From PFJX01 sp040757575 (GTDB taxonomy: Bacteria > Pseudomonadota > Gammaproteobacteria > Burkholderiales > Thiobacillaceae): a DNA stretch of 64,000 nucleotides. Shown in pieces: positions 49,304-59,098 of the stretch; position 1 is the first letter of the stretch, and the number at the start of each line of letters is the position of its first letter. The translations under genes and the position numbers were made by a program. The stretch spans positions 1-64,000 of the forward strand of contig JBFLXA010000006.1 of assembly GCA_040757575.1 (NCBI GenBank). Reading direction: 5' to 3'. A model generated the notes under the pieces. It was given only the letters and a program-made list of their open reading frames with translations. It was not told the origin of the DNA and made no database searches.

Positions 49304-50959
49304 ATGTCCCACCCCCTCGCCGGAAAGCCCGCCCCCGCCGACAGTCTTATGGATACCGCCGCCCTGCTGGCGGCCTATGGCCAGACCCCCGACGTGAACG
49401 TGCCCACCCAGCGGGTGGCCTTCGGCACCAGCGGCCACCGGGGCAGCGCCTTCAACAAGAGCTTCAACGAGGCCCATATTGCCGCCATTACCCAGGCGGT
49501 GTGCGAATACCGGGCCGCCCAGGGCATTACAGGCCCCCTGTTCCTGGGCAAGGACACCCATGCCCTGTCGGCCCCGGCCCAGCGCACGGCCCTGGAAGTG
49601 CTGGCGGCCAACGGGGTGGAAGTGCGACTCCAGGCCGATGACGGCTATACCCCCACGCCGGTCATCTCCCGGGCCATCCTGGCTTTCAACCACACCCATT
49701 GCAATGGCGGTTCCGGCACCGGTTGCCAGGGGGACGGCATCGTCATCACCCCGTCCCACAACCCGCCCCAGGACGGCGGCATCAAGTACAACCCGCCCCA
49801 TGGCGGTCCGGCGGATACCGATGCCACGGGCTGGATCGAGCAGCGGGCCAACGCCCTCATGGCCGGCGGCAACCTGGATGTGCGCCGGGTGCCCTATGAA
49901 CAGGCCCTGGGCGCCCCCACCACCTTCCAGGAGGATTTCGTCACTCCCTACGTGGCGGACCTGGGGGCGGTCATCGACATGGAGGCTATCAAACAGGCCG
50001 GGCTGAAGATGGCGGTTGACCCCATGGGCGGGGCGGCGGTGGCCTACTGGAAGCCCATCGCCGAGAAGTACGGCCTGGACATCGAAGTGGTGAACCCCCG
50101 GGTGGACCCCACCTTCGGTTTCATGACCCTGGACCACGACGGCAAGATCCGCATGGATTGTTCCAGCCCCTACGCCATGGCCAGCCTGGTGGGCCTGAAG
50201 GACAAGTACGACATCGCCTGGGGCAACGATGCGGACGTGGACCGCCACGGCATCGTCACCCCCTCCATGGGGCTCATGAACCCCAACCATTTCCTGGCCG
50301 TGGCCATCCATTACCTGCTCACCCACCGTCCCGGCTGGAAGGCCGACGTGGCCGTGGGCAAGACCCTGGTGAGTTCCGGCCTCATCGACCGGGTGGTGAC
50401 GGGCCTGGGACGCAACTTCATCGAAGTACCCGTGGGCTTCAAGTGGTTCAGCCCGGGGCTGCTGGCGGGCACCCTGTGCTTCGGCGGCGAGGAAAGCGCC
50501 GGCGCCAGCTTCCTGCGCCGGGACGGCAGCGTGTGGACCACGGACAAGGACGGCATCATCCTGGCCCTGCTGGCCGCCGAGATCACCGCCGTCACCGGCA
50601 AGGACCCGGGCCGCTATTACCAGGAGCTGGCCGCCCGGCACGGCACGCCCTATTACCTGCGCATCGACGCTGCCTGCACCCCGGAACAGAAAGCCGCCTT
50701 CAAGACCCTCACCGGCGACAAGGTGGCCGCTCCTACCCTGGCAGGAGAGGCCATTACCGGCCGTTTCACCCGGGCGCCTGGAAACGACGCCCCCATCGGC
50801 GGTCTCAAGGTCACCACGGAAAACGGCTGGTTCGCCGCCCGACCCTCCGGCACCGAGGACATCTACAAGATCTACGCCGAGAGCTTCAAGAGCGCCGAGC
50901 ACCTCCAGGCCCTGGTCGCCGAGGCAAAAGACATCGTCACGGCGGCCCTGGCGGGTTGA
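49304..50959 (+). CDS. pgm: Phosphoglucomutase (alpha-D-glucose phosphate-specific)
   Basis: 551 residues. Interconverts glucose-1-P and glucose-6-P. Landmarks: RVAFGTSGHRGSAFNKSFNE, the phosphoserine loop VITPSHNPPQDGGIKYN, metal loop GNDADVDRHG, sugar loop GGEESAGASFLRR, and the phosphate-binding RPSGTEDIYKIYAES. Full-length without interruption. Convergent with an OmpA-family gene, stops 16 bp apart. Confidence 0.97.
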   Translation: MSHPLAGKPAPADSLMDTAALLAAYGQTPDVNVPTQRVAFGTSGHRGSAFNKSFNEAHIAAITQAVCEYRAAQGITGPLFLGKDTHALSAPAQRTALEVLAANGVEVRLQADDGYTPTPVISRAILAFNHTHCNGGSGTGCQGDGIVITPSHNPPQDGGIKYNPPHGGPADTDATGWIEQRANALMAGGNLDVRRVPYEQALGAPTTFQEDFVTPYVADLGAVIDMEAIKQAGLKMAVDPMGGAAVAYWKPIAEKYGLDIEVVNPRVDPTFGFMTLDHDGKIRMDCSSPYAMASLVGLKDKYDIAWGNDADVDRHGIVTPSMGLMNPNHFLAVAIHYLLTHRPGWKADVAVGKTLVSSGLIDRVVTGLGRNFIEVPVGFKWFSPGLLAGTLCFGGEESAGASFLRRDGSVWTTDKDGIILALLAAEITAVTGKDPGRYYQELAARHGTPYYLRIDAACTPEQKAAFKTLTGDKVAAPTLAGEAITGRFTRAPGNDAPIGGLKVTTENGWFAARPSGTEDIYKIYAESFKSAEHLQALVAEAKDIVTAALAG

Positions 50960-50974
50960 GCCGGAAGCGGTGCC

Positions 50975-51568
50975 TTATAGCCCGAGAATCACCCGCACCC
51001 GGCGGTTGGTTACATCTTCCGGGGCTTCAGGTTTCGCGGGCTGGGTAGCGCCTTTTCCCACGGCTTTCATCATGTCGGCGGGAATGCCCTGGTCCCGGGC
51101 CAGGTAGTCCAGGGCCGCCTGGGCCCGGCGTTTGGACAGCCGCAGGTTGTAGGCTGCCCGGCCTTTGGCATCGGTATGGCCTTCCAGTACCACCTGCTTG
51201 ATGAAGCTCAGCTCGCTGGACTTGAGGGCGGCGCCCAACTGGTCCAGCACCGCCGTGCCTTCCGGGGTCAACTGATGGGAGTTGAAGCCGAACTGGATGT
51301 CCAGGTCCAGTGCCCGGGTCCAGAAGGGGGCAGGTTTCCTGGGCGCCAGGCTGCGGGTGTGGCTGGCGGGGCCTGCTAACTCTGCATCCGCGTTGAAATC
51401 CGCCTGCAGGGCCTGGATGATCTCTGCCGTGCTGGGCCTGCCCTGGAGCAGGGGGGCGTCGTCGGCTTGCCCAGCAAGAGGTATCAGCAGGATGAGAATC
51501 GCCAGCGAGGCGAAGCCGGCCCTGCGGCAAATAAAGGCGAAGGTTGCGTCATGGGGCATGCTCATCAT
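50975..51568 (-). CDS. OmpA-family peptidoglycan-associated protein
   Basis: 197 residues. A signal segment (AGFASLAILILLIPLAGQA) is followed by a variable stretch and the OmpA C-terminal domain: DIQFGFNSHQLTPEGTAVLDQLG, VVLEGHTDAKGRAAYNLRLSKRRAQAALDYL, NRRVRVIL. It anchors to peptidoglycan. Start at ATG 51568 with GGAGGAG upstream (ATG 51565 also possible). Confidence 0.87.
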   Translation of the reverse strand: MMSMPHDATFAFICRRAGFASLAILILLIPLAGQADDAPLLQGRPSTAEIIQALQADFNADAELAGPASHTRSLAPRKPAPFWTRALDLDIQFGFNSHQLTPEGTAVLDQLGAALKSSELSFIKQVVLEGHTDAKGRAAYNLRLSKRRAQAALDYLARDQGIPADMMKAVGKGATQPAKPEAPEDVTNRRVRVILGL

Positions 51569-51692
51569 CTGCTCCTCCAGTGTTGTGTTGTCCAGCTTGC
51601 CCAGGATTGTGCTGGTGTGAAGATGGATAAAACATAAGTGACCCGCAGGATTCCTGCAATGCGGTCTCGATCCATGCTGACCAGGTCGGGAT

Positions 51693-54600
51693 TCAGGAGA
51701 GGGCGATGCCTTGCTGGGCCGCGACGGCCTTGAGTTTTGCCAGGGCACCGGAAAAGTCGAAGTTCTCTATGGCAGCCTCGATTTGGGAATAGGGTTCGCC
51801 CAGCCCGTTTCGCAACAGGGAGGCATGGGCTTTGGCCAGTTCGTGGACACTGAAATTATCTTCTTCCAGCATGTCCATCAGGCGTCGGCAGACGTGGACC
51901 AGATGTTCCCGATTGACCGGTTGGTGTTCACTCGCAACCCGGTCATCCGGCAGGGCGGCCTCCAGGGCATTCAGCAATGCCAGCAGGAGGCTGTTGACTT
52001 CATGGACCAGGGGCGGAAGTTTGTCTGCGGGGGCTGGATGATGCAGGGCTTTTTCGAGTGCGCGAGCGGCATGTTCCAGGTGTATGGCGCCTATCTGCGC
52101 TGACATGCCCTTCAGGGTGTGGGCCAGTCGTTCGGCGGTCTGCCAGTTGGCGGCAGCAATGGCTGCCGCCATTTGCTGAGGGAAGACTCTTTCAGAAACC
52201 ACGAATTTGCGCAGGATTGAGTAATAAAGGTTTTCCCGTCCCATGAGGCGGCGCAGGCCAGCTTCTACATCTAAATCAGGAATGGCATGCAGTGAGGGCG
52301 GTCGCAGGACCTCGCCCGGCGAGGCGGATGCTTGCGTAGCTGGCTGCCCTGGACCGGGCTCAAGGGGGCCATGGGGGCACCATTGCCGCAAGCTGGCCCA
52401 GAGTTTTTCCGGTTCTATAGGCTTGCCCAGATGATCGTTCATGCCGGCCTCTAGGCAATTCTGCCGGTCGGACTCCATGGCGTTGGCGGTCATGGCGATG
52501 ATAGGCAGTTTCATGAAGCCCTTCAGGGCCCGTATTTCCCGGGTGGCAGTCAGGCCATCCATGACGGGCATCTGCATATCCATGAGAACCAGATCGTAGG
52601 GGTGGGCCTGGACCTTATCCACGGCAACGGCGCCGTTTTCCGCCAGGTCAACCAGTACCCCTGCGCTTTGCAGCAATTCAGTGGCCACCTGCTGGTTGAG
52701 TTCGTTGTCCTCCACCAGCAAAACCCGCAGTCCGCGTAGGTTTGATTCGGCCAAGTGGTCCAGGGAAGGGCGCATGGCTTCCCGGTCACGGATCATATGG
52801 GGGGCGAGCCGGTCGACTATGGCATCTCCCAGGGTGGAAGCCGTAACCGGTTTCATGAGTACTTCTTCGATGCCCATTGCCTGGGCGGATTTGACCAGAT
52901 TATCCCGCCCATAGGCGGTCACCATCACCAGGTGAGGTTTATCCGGAAGATTCAGTTCTTGAATGGCTTCGGCCAGGGTAAGGCCATCCATTTCCGGCAT
53001 TTGCCAGTCAAGGAATGCCAGATCGTAGGGCACTTTCGCTGCTTTTGCCTCCTGGAGTGCAGCCAGGGCGGCGGCAGCACTGTCCACGGCGGTAACCTTG
53101 AAGTTCATGGAAGCCAGCATCTCGACCATGACCTGCCGAGCGCTTTGGTTGTCATCCACGACCAGGATGCGCCTTCCGTGCAGATCAGGAATGGTTCTCG
53201 CGGGGGCCTCGTCACTCTGGGCCCGCCCCAGGTGGGCGGTGAACGAGAAAATGGCGCCATGGCCTAGGGTGCTTTCCACACCGATCTCACCCCCCATCAA
53301 TTCCACGAGGCGCTTGGAAATGGCCAGTCCCAGGCCGGTGCCGCCGAACTTGCGTGTAATTGAAGCATCTGCCTGACTGAAACTCTGGAAGAGGCCGGCC
53401 TGCTGTTCGGGACTCAGGCCGATGCCGGTATCCCGAACCTCTGCACGCAGGTAGACGTTTTTCTCGTCCTTTTCCAGCAGACTGATGGTGATGGTCACTT
53501 CCCCGTGCTCTGTGAATTTGATGGCGTTGCCAGCCAGGTTGATGAGAACCTGGCCGAGCCGAAGTGCGTCACCCAGCATGCGCTTGGGGACTTCGGGGCG
53601 GATGTCGACGATCAATTCCAGTCCCTTGCCGGCGGCCCGTTCCGAGAGGTTGAGGATGACGGTGTCCAGCAGGCTGTGGATGTCGAACTCCCGATGTTCG
53701 ATGACCAGCTTGTTGGCTTCGATCTTGGAGTAATCGAGGATGTCGTTGATGATGCCCAACAGATGCTGGCTGGACCCCTGAATCTTGGCCAGATACCCCC
53801 GCTGGGCTGGAGTGAGCCGTGTTTTCATGGCCAGGTAGGTGAGGCCGATGATGGCGTTCATGGGGGTGCGGATTTCGTGGCTCATGTTGGCCAGGAAATC
53901 GCTCTTCGCCTGGTTGGCGGATTCGGCGGCCTGGCGGGCGGCAAGCAGGTCGAGTCCCTGGACGGCGGCCAGGACCAGTACCAGGGTCAACACCCCCAGA
54001 CTAATCAGTAATTCCTGCTTGGTCTGGCCTAGCAGTGGGGCGGGCGTGAAGGCGATGAGGTAGGCCACTGCCTTGTCGCTCACGTCAGGCACGGAATAAA
54101 GGGTGCAGGCGTAATACTGGCCGTCGAGTTCTTCTGAAAAACTGGCAGAACGTCCTGCTGCGATGGCTGCGCGGGCGTCCGATCTGCCGGCCAGGGCACG
54201 CTCCAGTCTGACCTGAAGCGGTGTCAGGGGCGGAGGACTGTCAGCCCGGGTGGCCTGAGCGTCTTCCACCAGATAGTCAGGATGCAACGGAGAAGGGGAA
54301 TAGAGTTTTTCCTGGCCGGAAAAGAGCTTTTTTCCTACGGAATCCTTGCGGATGATGAAGTCGTAATCGCTTCCCGGTGCGGCCTCCTGGAGTGTCTTCT
54401 GAATGGCGGCAAAGCTGACGCTGGTTTCCACGCTGCCGATATGTTTTCCCTCATAGCTGAGGGGAAACACGTAACGGAATCCGGCAATGACCTTGCCGGT
54501 TTCATAGCCATACACAACCCGCTGTTCTGTGTTGGCCATGCGTACCGAGGGCCTGGCCTCGAACAGGGGGTCGCCGAATTTATGGACATGGTGGAAGCGC

Positions 54601-54986
54601 AGGAAGCTGCGTCCGTCTGGCAGGTGAAAATGCAATTGCCGCACATTGCGGGCCTTAAGGTGTTCGTAGCTGGGTCCAAGCTGCTCCAGCAACCTGTTGC
54701 GCAACTCTGCTTGTCTTTTCGTGTCAGCCTGATAGGCCTGGGCCATGATGACCAGCACATTCGGCTTGTTTACTGTTTCCGCGAACAGGGTTTCTGTGGC
54801 GACAGCGTAGGTGTTCAGGCTGGAGCGATAGGCAGTTTCCAATACCCGGGTGTACTGGGCCAGCATCTGGGCCTCCTTGTCCTGATGGTTCCAGTACAAG
54901 GCAAGCCCGCCCAGCAGTTCAGCGCCTAGAAAGAGGGCGATCAGCCAGGGCTGATATTTCAGCAGGCGCAGGTTACGGAGGTTCAT
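51693..54986 (-). CDS. Hybrid sensor histidine kinase, BarA-like tripartite phosphorelay
   Basis: 1097 residues. Membrane segment 1 (about 13-30), a periplasmic sensor domain of about 290 residues (Cache-like), membrane segment 2 near 325-350, then HisKA with the phospho-acceptor in MSHEIRTPMN (His about 370), HATPase with GNAIKF, DTGIGLS and GTGLGLAI, REC1 (DDN; Asp about 660 in FLDWQMPEMDG), REC2 (EDNELNQQ; Asp about 803 in MDMQMPVMDG) and a C-terminal HPt with His about 956 (LAHTLKGM). It belongs to the BarA/GacS architecture, but with two receivers. The cognate regulator is not in the window. Confidence 0.95.
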   Translation of the reverse strand: MNLRNLRLLKYQPWLIALFLGAELLGGLALYWNHQDKEAQMLAQYTRVLETAYRSSLNTYAVATETLFAETVNKPNVLVIMAQAYQADTKRQAELRNRLLEQLGPSYEHLKARNVRQLHFHLPDGRSFLRFHHVHKFGDPLFEARPSVRMANTEQRVVYGYETGKVIAGFRYVFPLSYEGKHIGSVETSVSFAAIQKTLQEAAPGSDYDFIIRKDSVGKKLFSGQEKLYSPSPLHPDYLVEDAQATRADSPPPLTPLQVRLERALAGRSDARAAIAAGRSASFSEELDGQYYACTLYSVPDVSDKAVAYLIAFTPAPLLGQTKQELLISLGVLTLVLVLAAVQGLDLLAARQAAESANQAKSDFLANMSHEIRTPMNAIIGLTYLAMKTRLTPAQRGYLAKIQGSSQHLLGIINDILDYSKIEANKLVIEHREFDIHSLLDTVILNLSERAAGKGLELIVDIRPEVPKRMLGDALRLGQVLINLAGNAIKFTEHGEVTITISLLEKDEKNVYLRAEVRDTGIGLSPEQQAGLFQSFSQADASITRKFGGTGLGLAISKRLVELMGGEIGVESTLGHGAIFSFTAHLGRAQSDEAPARTIPDLHGRRILVVDDNQSARQVMVEMLASMNFKVTAVDSAAAALAALQEAKAAKVPYDLAFLDWQMPEMDGLTLAEAIQELNLPDKPHLVMVTAYGRDNLVKSAQAMGIEEVLMKPVTASTLGDAIVDRLAPHMIRDREAMRPSLDHLAESNLRGLRVLLVEDNELNQQVATELLQSAGVLVDLAENGAVAVDKVQAHPYDLVLMDMQMPVMDGLTATREIRALKGFMKLPIIAMTANAMESDRQNCLEAGMNDHLGKPIEPEKLWASLRQWCPHGPLEPGPGQPATQASASPGEVLRPPSLHAIPDLDVEAGLRRLMGRENLYYSILRKFVVSERVFPQQMAAAIAAANWQTAERLAHTLKGMSAQIGAIHLEHAARALEKALHHPAPADKLPPLVHEVNSLLLALLNALEAALPDDRVASEHQPVNREHLVHVCRRLMDMLEEDNFSVHELAKAHASLLRNGLGEPYSQIEAAIENFDFSGALAKLKAVAAQQGIALS

Positions 54987-55181
54987 GGCGTACCTCGGGG
55001 CGGGGTGGGCTACACCCGGGCAACCGGCTTGTGGAGTTCTGACCCCGTGTGACCCCCTATTACGCCCGGTATGGATTCACCTGATTTACCTAGGGAACCC
55101 TTCTAGGCCTATTAACGGCCTGACGGTATGCCATTGGATAGCACAAATGTACTCGTGCGGTCAGAAATGTCCTGGGTGTAC

Positions 55182-56789
55182 TCAGTCGAACCGCTGGCCG
55201 TGTTCCCGGCTGGCGTGGAACTGGACCTTGGGCCATTTTTCTTCCAGCAGGCTCAGGTTGTAGCGGTTGGTGGCCAGGTAGACCGGGTTGCCGTCCACGT
55301 CCAGGGCCATGCGGGCCAGTTGTTCCCGCTCGAACTGCTTGCGGGTGGCATCGTCCGGGAAGGTGAGCCAGCGGGCGGTGTAGATGTCGGCGTTTTCATA
55401 GATGGCGTCCACCTTGTATTCCGCCTGGAGCCGGCTGGCTACCACTTCAAACTGGAGCTGGCCCACGGCCCCCAGCAGCAATGAGCCGCTGGCCATGTTC
55501 TCGAATACCTGGATGGCACCTTCCTCGCCCAGTTCCTTCAGGCCCTTCTGCAACTGCTTGGACTTGATGGGGTCCCGGGATCGGGCGCTGCGGAACATTT
55601 CCGGGGCGAAGTAGGGAATGCCCTTGAAGTGCAGGGCTTCGCCTTCCGTGAGGGTGTCGCCGATCTGCAACTGGCCGTGGTTGTGGATGCCGATGATGTC
55701 TCCAGCCACGGCGTCTTCCATGTGTACCCGTTCGTTGGCCATGAAGGTCAGGGCGTTGGCCAGCTTCATTTCCCGGCCCATGCGCTGATGCTGCACCTTC
55801 ATGCCGGGCGAATAGCGGCCGGAACAGACCCGGAAGAAGGCGATGCGGTCCCGGTGCTTCGGGTCCATGTTGGCCTGGATTTTGAACACGAAGCCGGTGA
55901 AGGGGGCCTCGGCGGGTTCCACCATGCGGGCCCCCGCATCCCGGGGCTGGGGCGGCGGCGCCCACTCCACCAGGGCCTGGAGGATTTCCCGCACGCCGAA
56001 GTTGTTGATGCCGGAGCCAAAGAACACCGGCGACTGATGGCCCCGTAGGAAATCGGTGATGTCGAAGGGCGGGCTGGCGTCGCGCAGCAGGCCCACTTCC
56101 TCGTGCAGGCGTCCCATCTCCAGGGGGAACAACTCCTGCAGCTTGGGGTTGTCCAGGCCCTCGATGAGCTCCACCTCGCCCCCGGCCCGTTCTTCGCCGG
56201 CGGTGAAGCGCAGCATCTGGTCATGGAGCAGGTGGTACACACCCCGGAAAGTCTTGCCCATGCCCACGGGCCAGGTCACCGGCGCACAGTCCAGCTTGAG
56301 CACGGCCTCGATTTCCGCCAGCAGGTCCAGGGGGTCCCGCACCTCCCGGTCCATCTTGTTGACGAAGGTGATGATGGGGGTGTTCCTGAGCCGGCAGACC
56401 TCCAGCAGCTTGATGGTCTGGGCCTCCACGCCCTTGGCCGCGTCGATGACCATGACCGCCGCGTCCACGGCGGTGAGCACCCGGTAGGTGTCTTCCGAGA
56501 AGTCTTCGTGGCCGGGGGTGTCCAGCAGGTTGATGGTGTGGCCGGCGTAGTCGAACTGCATCACCGAACTGGTCACCGAGATGCCCCGCTGCTTTTCCAC
56601 CTCCATCCAGTCGGAGGTGGCGTGGCGGGCGGACTTGCGGGCCTTCACCGTGCCGGCCATCTGGATGGCACCGCCGAACAGCAGCAGCTTTTCCGTCAGG
56701 GTGGTCTTGCCCGCGTCCGGGTGGGAAATGATGGCAAAAGTGCGGCGTCGCTGGACGTCCCGCAGGATTTCAGGAGGAAAGGCAGACAT
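55182..56789 (-). CDS. prfC: Peptide chain release factor 3 (RF3)
   Basis: 535 residues; a GTPase that ejects RF1/RF2 after peptide release. G1 is SHPDAGKTTLTEKLLLFGGA; the switch I stretch contains ARHATSDWMEVEKQRGISV; G3 is DTPGHEDFSEDTY; G4 is NKMDRE. Characteristic RF3 segments FFGSGINNFGV and FRVCSGRYSPGM follow. Full length. Confidence 0.97.
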   Translation of the reverse strand: MSAFPPEILRDVQRRRTFAIISHPDAGKTTLTEKLLLFGGAIQMAGTVKARKSARHATSDWMEVEKQRGISVTSSVMQFDYAGHTINLLDTPGHEDFSEDTYRVLTAVDAAVMVIDAAKGVEAQTIKLLEVCRLRNTPIITFVNKMDREVRDPLDLLAEIEAVLKLDCAPVTWPVGMGKTFRGVYHLLHDQMLRFTAGEERAGGEVELIEGLDNPKLQELFPLEMGRLHEEVGLLRDASPPFDITDFLRGHQSPVFFGSGINNFGVREILQALVEWAPPPQPRDAGARMVEPAEAPFTGFVFKIQANMDPKHRDRIAFFRVCSGRYSPGMKVQHQRMGREMKLANALTFMANERVHMEDAVAGDIIGIHNHGQLQIGDTLTEGEALHFKGIPYFAPEMFRSARSRDPIKSKQLQKGLKELGEEGAIQVFENMASGSLLLGAVGQLQFEVVASRLQAEYKVDAIYENADIYTARWLTFPDDATRKQFEREQLARMALDVDGNPVYLATNRYNLSLLEEKWPKVQFHASREHGQRFD

Positions 56790-56828
56790 GGTGGATCAGG
56801 CCAACAGCAAAGGTCGGCATGATAACTG

Positions 56829-56925
56829 GTGGGTGAAGGGGGAAGGGTGAAGGGGGAAGGGGGATGGGGGATGGGGGGTACCCTTTACCCTTGAGCGCCG
56901 AAGGCGCGGACCCTTCCCCCTTCAC
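56829..56925. repeat. Inverted-repeat cluster of GGGTGAAGGGGGAAG type between prfC and OmpA gene
   Basis: Two direct copies of GTGAAGGGGGAAGGG (56833-56847 and 56847-56861) face one inverted copy CCCTTCCCCCTTCAC (56911-56925). A small hairpin GCGCC-GAA-GGCGC (56895-56907) lies near the right arm. It is related in wording to the TTCACCC array at 47836. It lies just after the OmpA-gene stop and may end its transcript. Confidence 0.75.
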
Positions 56926-56928
56926 GCC

Positions 56929-57852
56929 TCACTGCAACACCTCTACCACGATGCGGCGGTTGCTGCCCTGGCGGTAGGCAGAAACGTCTGTGGCACCGTG
57001 GGAGATCACCGACATGCGCAGCAGGGGAATGCCCTTCTGCTCGTGCAGGTAACCCTTGACCACCTCTGCCCGAGCCTTGGCCAGGTCGTAGTTGTAGTCG
57101 TCAGAGCCCAGACCGTCGGTGTGGCCGTGGATGCCGATGTGGTAGTTCACGTCCAGTTTTTTCACGTAGTCCGCCACGGCATCCAGTTTGGCCATGTCTT
57201 TGCTGCCCAGGTCCGGCGAATTGATGGGATACATGGTCTTGTCGTCCGTCAGGGTGGTGCTGTGCACCACCTTGCCGAAGATCTTGCGGGGGCCCAGCCC
57301 CAGGGCAGCCAGGGCGTCTTCAGCCATGCGAGCCACTTCGGCCAGGCGTTTTTCAATCTGGTCCAGGCGGCCATTCGTGCTTTGGTTGGCGGCCTGGATC
57401 CGGGCGTTGGCGGCTGCCAGGGCACGGGCTTCCGCCTCAGCGGTTTTCTGCGCTACCTGTTGCTCCACCTGCTCGTTCACCTGCCGCTGTAACTCTCCAC
57501 TCTGGGACGCGCGCAGTGCTGCCAGATCGCCAGCCAGGCTTTCGAGTTGTCGGGCCTGGGTGCCGACGCGGGCATCCAGGGCGGCGACCTTGCCGTCCAC
57601 TTCCCGGGCCAGGTTTTGCGCGGCGGTGGCTTGCCGGCTGGCGTCCTGGGCCAGGTTCAGGGCCTGGCTGAGGCCGCCATCCAGACGCTGATTCACGGTC
57701 TGGAGCTGGTCCGCCAGGGGGGCGGTCTGTTGCGCCACGTTGTCCGGCGTGGCACAGCCGGTCAGGGCCACGAAAGGCAGCAGGGTAAGAAAAGGGATAG
57801 CTTGCTGGAAGCGTTTGGGAATGGAGGGGGTGATGGACTTGAGCAGGTGCAT
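56929..57852 (-). CDS. OmpA-family lipoprotein with coiled-coil stalk
   Basis: 307 residues from ATG 57852 (57867 also open). Lipobox VALTGC, then a long coiled coil (about 40-195: TVNQRLDGGL..., KVAALDARVGTQ, AEARALAAANARIQ), then an OmpA C-terminal domain with DVNYHIGIHGHTDGLGSDDYNYDLAKARAEVVKGYL and SNRRIVVEVLQ. A tether between outer membrane and peptidoglycan is predicted. Confidence 0.87.
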   Translation of the reverse strand: MHLLKSITPSIPKRFQQAIPFLTLLPFVALTGCATPDNVAQQTAPLADQLQTVNQRLDGGLSQALNLAQDASRQATAAQNLAREVDGKVAALDARVGTQARQLESLAGDLAALRASQSGELQRQVNEQVEQQVAQKTAEAEARALAAANARIQAANQSTNGRLDQIEKRLAEVARMAEDALAALGLGPRKIFGKVVHSTTLTDDKTMYPINSPDLGSKDMAKLDAVADYVKKLDVNYHIGIHGHTDGLGSDDYNYDLAKARAEVVKGYLHEQKGIPLLRMSVISHGATDVSAYRQGSNRRIVVEVLQ

Positions 57853-58013
57853 GGGATGTCTCGGCATAGGTGGGTCGGGTCGTCTGGCACCCGGGCCCTA
57901 GGGCGGGAACCAGCCGTTGGCAGTGCCCAAACTTACACCGTCACCCCCTGCAATGGGGCATTTTTTCCCCCAACCGGGTTGGGGGCGGTGGAGACTGTCG
58001 TTGTCTCGCCGCG

Positions 58014-58346
58014 TTAGAATTGCCGCGTCAACGAGTTGTTCGGATTGATCCTGCTCCGTCGGCTGGCTACTTGCTGGCGGCTGAGATCACAGGCGGATTC
58101 CCTTTCCCGCATGAGGGCGAAATGGGTATCCAGAAACCCCTGGAGGGTATCGCCCGCTTCCAGCCGGGCCAAGGTGGTGAGGAAGGTGCTGCATTCTTTC
58201 TGGGTCATCAGGGGATGGCAGCCGATGGGCGCTGTGGCCCCATTCGCCACAGTAGACGAATCCGGACTCCCCTGGGCGGCGGCGAGGCCGCATGTAGCTC
58301 CCAGGGACAGGGTCATCAGCATCAGGACATACCGGTTGGTCAGCAT
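58014..58346 (-). CDS. Small hypothetical secreted protein (110 aa)
   Basis: Signal peptide (MLTNRYVLMLMTLSLGATCGLAAA), AAGGAG before the ATG. The mature part has three cysteines (IGCHPLMTQKECSTFLTTL, SACDLSRQQ). Resembles small periplasmic proteins of unknown role; no family named. Confidence 0.65.
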   Translation of the reverse strand: MLTNRYVLMLMTLSLGATCGLAAAQGSPDSSTVANGATAPIGCHPLMTQKECSTFLTTLARLEAGDTLQGFLDTHFALMRERESACDLSRQQVASRRSRINPNNSLTRQF

Positions 58347-58565
58347 GGCGGTCTCCTTGGCGGCAAGGAAATGACAGGACAGCCGAAGCTATGCATTTGT
58401 CGTACCAGAACAAAAGTATGGGTGTGAGGAAACAAAAACACCCAAAACCAGGCCTGAATGCGTGATTTTGCGGGGGTGCGGCCCTTCTTTATGCACGAAA
58501 TTAAGGCGCGGGGCACCGGGCAGGTGCATGGACACGTACGGGGCCGGGAGACTTAGAATGTGTGC

Positions 58566-58772
58566 ATGGATACCGTATCGCGATTGACCGAACTCGAAAT
58601 CAAGCTCAGCTTTACCGAAGACCTGGTGGAAACGCTGAACCAGACTGTGGTCCGTCAACAGGAAGCCATTGCCCTGTTGCAGGACGAGTTGAGGATGGTG
58701 TTCCAGCAGTTGCAACGGTTTGCGCCGGCAGAAAATTCGAACCCCCAGGACGAACTGCCGCCCCATTACTGA
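58566..58772 (+). CDS. slyX: SlyX family protein
   Basis: 68 residues, nearly all one coiled coil: MDTVSRLTELEIKLSFTEDL, LNQTVVRQQEAIALLQDELR, with a Pro-rich end DELPPHY, as in SlyX. ATG 58566 chosen over an in-frame GTG at 58560. Function unknown. Confidence 0.9.
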   Translation: MDTVSRLTELEIKLSFTEDLVETLNQTVVRQQEAIALLQDELRMVFQQLQRFAPAENSNPQDELPPHY

Positions 58773-58800
58773 ATTTCTGGCCTGGCAGGAGGAGATCGCC

Positions 58801-59082
58801 ATGACTCAGACCATTCCCGAAACATCACCGGAATTCGACCACACCCGTATCGTGGAGCGCCCGGACGGTTTCTTCTGGATGGACAAGGACACCGGCCAGC
58901 TCTACGGTCCCTTCGAAACCCTGCTGGAAGCCGTGCAGGACATGGAGATTCAGTCGGACGATGCCTATGAGCCGGCAGAATCCCTGGAAGAGGCGGAAGC
59001 TGAACTGGGGCTGACCTCCTGGGTGGATGCGGATACTGGCGAGCTGGCCGAGGACACCTTCACCCGGCTGGAGGATCACTGA
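58801..59082 (+). CDS. Conserved hypothetical acidic protein (93 aa)
   Basis: Start ATG 58801, with AGGAGG 8 bases upstream. Repeated pattern PDGFFWMDKDTGQLYGPFETLLEAVQDM and a SWVDADTGE motif, strongly acidic. It follows slyX by 28 bp and is probably cotranscribed. Similar small proteins are conserved in betaproteobacteria; no function known. Confidence 0.8.
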   Translation: MTQTIPETSPEFDHTRIVERPDGFFWMDKDTGQLYGPFETLLEAVQDMEIQSDDAYEPAESLEEAEAELGLTSWVDADTGELAEDTFTRLEDH

Positions 59083-59098
59083 CCCCCGCCACAAGTAC

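Noticed and set aside
58389..58802. 137-codon frame on the minus strand
   Set aside because: It is the shadow of slyX and its upstream region. slyX has clear family features and the antisense frame has none.
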